In this document: one piece after another, positions 6,356 to 7,413 of the stretch
How the letters are laid out: each line of letters starts with the position of its first letter
Numbering within the stretch: the stretch's first letter is position 1
Assembly: GCA_028290325.1 (NCBI GenBank)
Contig: JAQGJY010000131.1
Coordinates: forward strand, 1-7,413
DNA length: 7,413 nucleotides
Origin: Tardiphaga sp.
GTDB lineage: Bacteria; Pseudomonadota; Alphaproteobacteria; Rhizobiales; Xanthobacteraceae
Reading direction: 5' to 3'
The notes under the pieces: generated by a model
The model's database searches: none
The model's input: only the letters and a program-made list of their open reading frames with translations
Told to the model about the DNA's origin: nothing
Translations under genes and position numbers: made by a program

Positions 6356-7063
6356 TTACCGACCAAGGCAAAGCGCCGCGAGCGACGATGCCGGCTCCAC
6401 GAGGCTGACGATCCCGAGCGCGACGATGGAGACGCCAAGCACGCGGCGCAATGTGGCACGCTCCGGCAAGCGGAGGCCACGACCGGCCATCGCTGTGACG
6501 CCGAGCGCCGCTGTCGCCACGGCCGGGATCGTGCCGAGGCCAAACCCCGCCATGAACTGCGCGCCTTGCGCCGCCGATCCGGTCATCATTGCATTGAGCA
6601 TCGCCGCATAAACCATCCCGCAAGGCGCGAAACCCCACAGCATGCCCATGACGAGGGGATGCGCCTTGCGATGGAGCCGCGCTGTCGTCGGACCCTTGGC
6701 GGCGATGACCATTGTCATGCGGTCGAGCGCGGAAAAGCCGCGACCCCAGCCGGCGACCGAGCAGCCGGTCCAGACGATCAGTCCCGCCGCGATCACGCGC
6801 CGCACCGATTGCGCATTCGCCAGGGCCAGCAGATGGGCGAAGGCCGCGCCGCCGCCGCCGACCAGCGCGCCGCACAACGTGTAGGATGTCGCGCGGCCGA
6901 TCTGCGTCGTCAGCAGGGCGGTGGAGCGCGAGGCCTGCGTCGTGACCGGAGACGCCGCCAACAGCAACGACGCCGCGATGCCGCCGCAGAGGCCAGCGCA
7001 ATGCAGACTGCCGGCGAGGCCCATCAGCGCACCGCCGATGATGTCCGCGCAGGCGACCGCCAT
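6356..7063 (-). CDS. TauE/SafE-family (DsbD_2-type) membrane protein
   Basis: A 235-residue inner-membrane protein with about six hydrophobic segments. The start carries the family signature GLAGSLHCAGLCGG (H21, C22, C26) and the second half-repeat carries GMLWGFAPCGMVYAAM (C148), typical of the 'sulfite exporter TauE/SafE' proteins of the DsbD_2/UreH-like type. Relatives sit in cytochrome oxidase assembly and copper-handling operons and are thought to move metal or reducing equivalents across the membrane; exact activity is not established. I chose the ATG at 7063 because the hydrophobic family domain begins there and because its A is also the last base of the amine-oxidase stop codon (TGATG), a layout typical of translational coupling. 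A longer in-frame reading to 7237 would only translate Arg-rich antisense-like sequence over the oxidase gene. Coupling to a copper enzyme supports, but does not prove, a role in copper supply or cofactor maturation. Confidence 0.85.
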   Translation of the reverse strand: MAVACADIIGGALMGLAGSLHCAGLCGGIAASLLLAASPVTTQASRSTALLTTQIGRATSYTLCGALVGGGGAAFAHLLALANAQSVRRVIAAGLIVWTGCSVAGWGRGFSALDRMTMVIAAKGPTTARLHRKAHPLVMGMLWGFAPCGMVYAAMLNAMMTGSAAQGAQFMAGFGLGTIPAVATAALGVTAMAGRGLRLPERATLRRVLGVSIVALGIVSLVEPASSLAALCLGR

Positions 7064-7413
7064 CAGGCGTGATCCGCTTTCGCGCAGCAGCTCGCTTTGT
7101 TCACGTCGGGCGGCAGATCGATGCAGGGATTGCCGTTGAAGAAGCCCGAGGGCATCAACTTGAAGCCGGTCAACACGCAAGGCTGCACGGGGAAATCCTC
7201 GACGCGCACCGGATGATGCAGACCGAACACATGCCACAGCACGATGTCGGCGTTTTCGATCGGACGGTCATTGGCGATGAAGTCCGGCAGGCTGCCCGAG
7301 CCATCCGAGTGATTCATGTATTCACCGGCGGGATAGCGCTGCTCGGCATCGAACGCCGTCACCCACACGTGGTTTTGCACAAACCCGGCGCGTTTGCCGG
7401 ACGGCGAGTTGGC
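7063..7413 (-). CDS. copper-containing primary-amine oxidase, C-terminal part (5' end outside window)
   Basis: The final 116 residues of a copper amine oxidase; the frame runs open to the window edge, so several hundred N-terminal residues, including the topaquinone tyrosine and the first two copper histidines, are not visible. Diagnostic parts are HVWVTAFDAEQRYPAGEY (15-32 of the fragment), DRPIENADIVLWHVFGLHH (49-67) and VRVEDFPVQPC (69-79). His67, in the H-x-x-R-x-E-D context, corresponds to the third copper ligand of the family. The C-terminal part then reads GFKLMPSGFFNGNPCIDLPP, also typical. The enzyme oxidises primary amines to aldehydes with release of ammonia and hydrogen peroxide. 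The tail ends with two adjacent cysteines (ASCCAKADHA), which I do not recall as a family feature. The stop overlaps the start of the TauE/SafE gene. The substrate cannot be told from this end. Confidence 0.93.
   Translation of the reverse strand, partial: ANSPSGKRAGFVQNHVWVTAFDAEQRYPAGEYMNHSDGSGSLPDFIANDRPIENADIVLWHVFGLHHPVRVEDFPVQPCVLTGFKLMPSGFFNGNPCIDLPPDVNKASCCAKADHA

Noticed and set aside
6254..7072. Open frame of 272 residues on the plus strand opposite the TauE/SafE gene
   Set aside because: Very Arg/Ala/Asp-rich, no motif, antisense to a recognised membrane protein.
7064..7237. N-terminal extension of the TauE/SafE protein to a start at 7237
   Set aside because: The extra 58 residues are Arg-rich, overlap the amine oxidase in another frame and precede the natural hydrophobic start at 7063.
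1..7413. Mobile elements, CRISPR arrays, tRNA or rRNA genes
   Set aside because: No transposase, integrase, regularly spaced repeats, attachment-site duplications or cloverleaf-like sequences were found by reading.

Overview
This is a GC-rich chromosomal segment with the look of an alphaproteobacterium of the order Hyphomicrobiales, probably near Bradyrhizobium, Rhodopseudomonas or Afipia. The taxonomic hints are a DUF1236 protein, a small secreted His/Gly-rich protein, a 'host attachment' family protein and a GGAAC-type promoter motif. This is inference from gene content; no marker gene is present.

Left part (1-2640). A NarL/LuxR-type response regulator (12-632, +) opens the window. Its partner kinase, if it has one, would lie upstream. 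Next comes a SnoaL/NTF2-like small protein (772-1338, +) whose last ~70 residues do not resemble the family; the DNA under that tail also reads as near-coding on the other strand. A short exported His/Gly/Arg-rich protein (1421-1678, -) and an exported DUF1236 protein with a long low-complexity spacer (1925-2638, +) are transcribed divergently from a 246-bp region. That region carries a candidate general-stress (EcfG/RpoE2-type) promoter facing the DUF1236 gene and a weaker match facing the other gene.

Middle (2639-3417). Three consecutive hairpins separate the DUF1236 gene from a convergent host-attachment (baeRF-like) gene (2792-3202, -). The last two are followed by T-rich DNA, and the third can work in both directions.

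Right part (3418-7413, all minus strand). In transcription order the genes are: the C-terminal end of a copper-containing primary-amine oxidase (cut by the window edge); a TauE/SafE (DsbD_2-type) membrane protein whose ATG shares a base with the oxidase stop; a serine hydrolase closely resembling 6-aminohexanoate-dimer hydrolase (NylB); and a family 5 (peptide/opine/nickel type) ABC solute-binding protein with a Tat-like signal. The hydrolase and binding protein are 34 bp apart and probably cotranscribed. Taken together, uptake of an amide or oligoamide, hydrolysis of its amide bond and oxidative deamination of the released primary amine is an attractive but unproven reading. No ABC permease or ATPase is visible beside the binding protein.

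No mobile elements, CRISPR arrays, tRNAs or rRNAs were seen.
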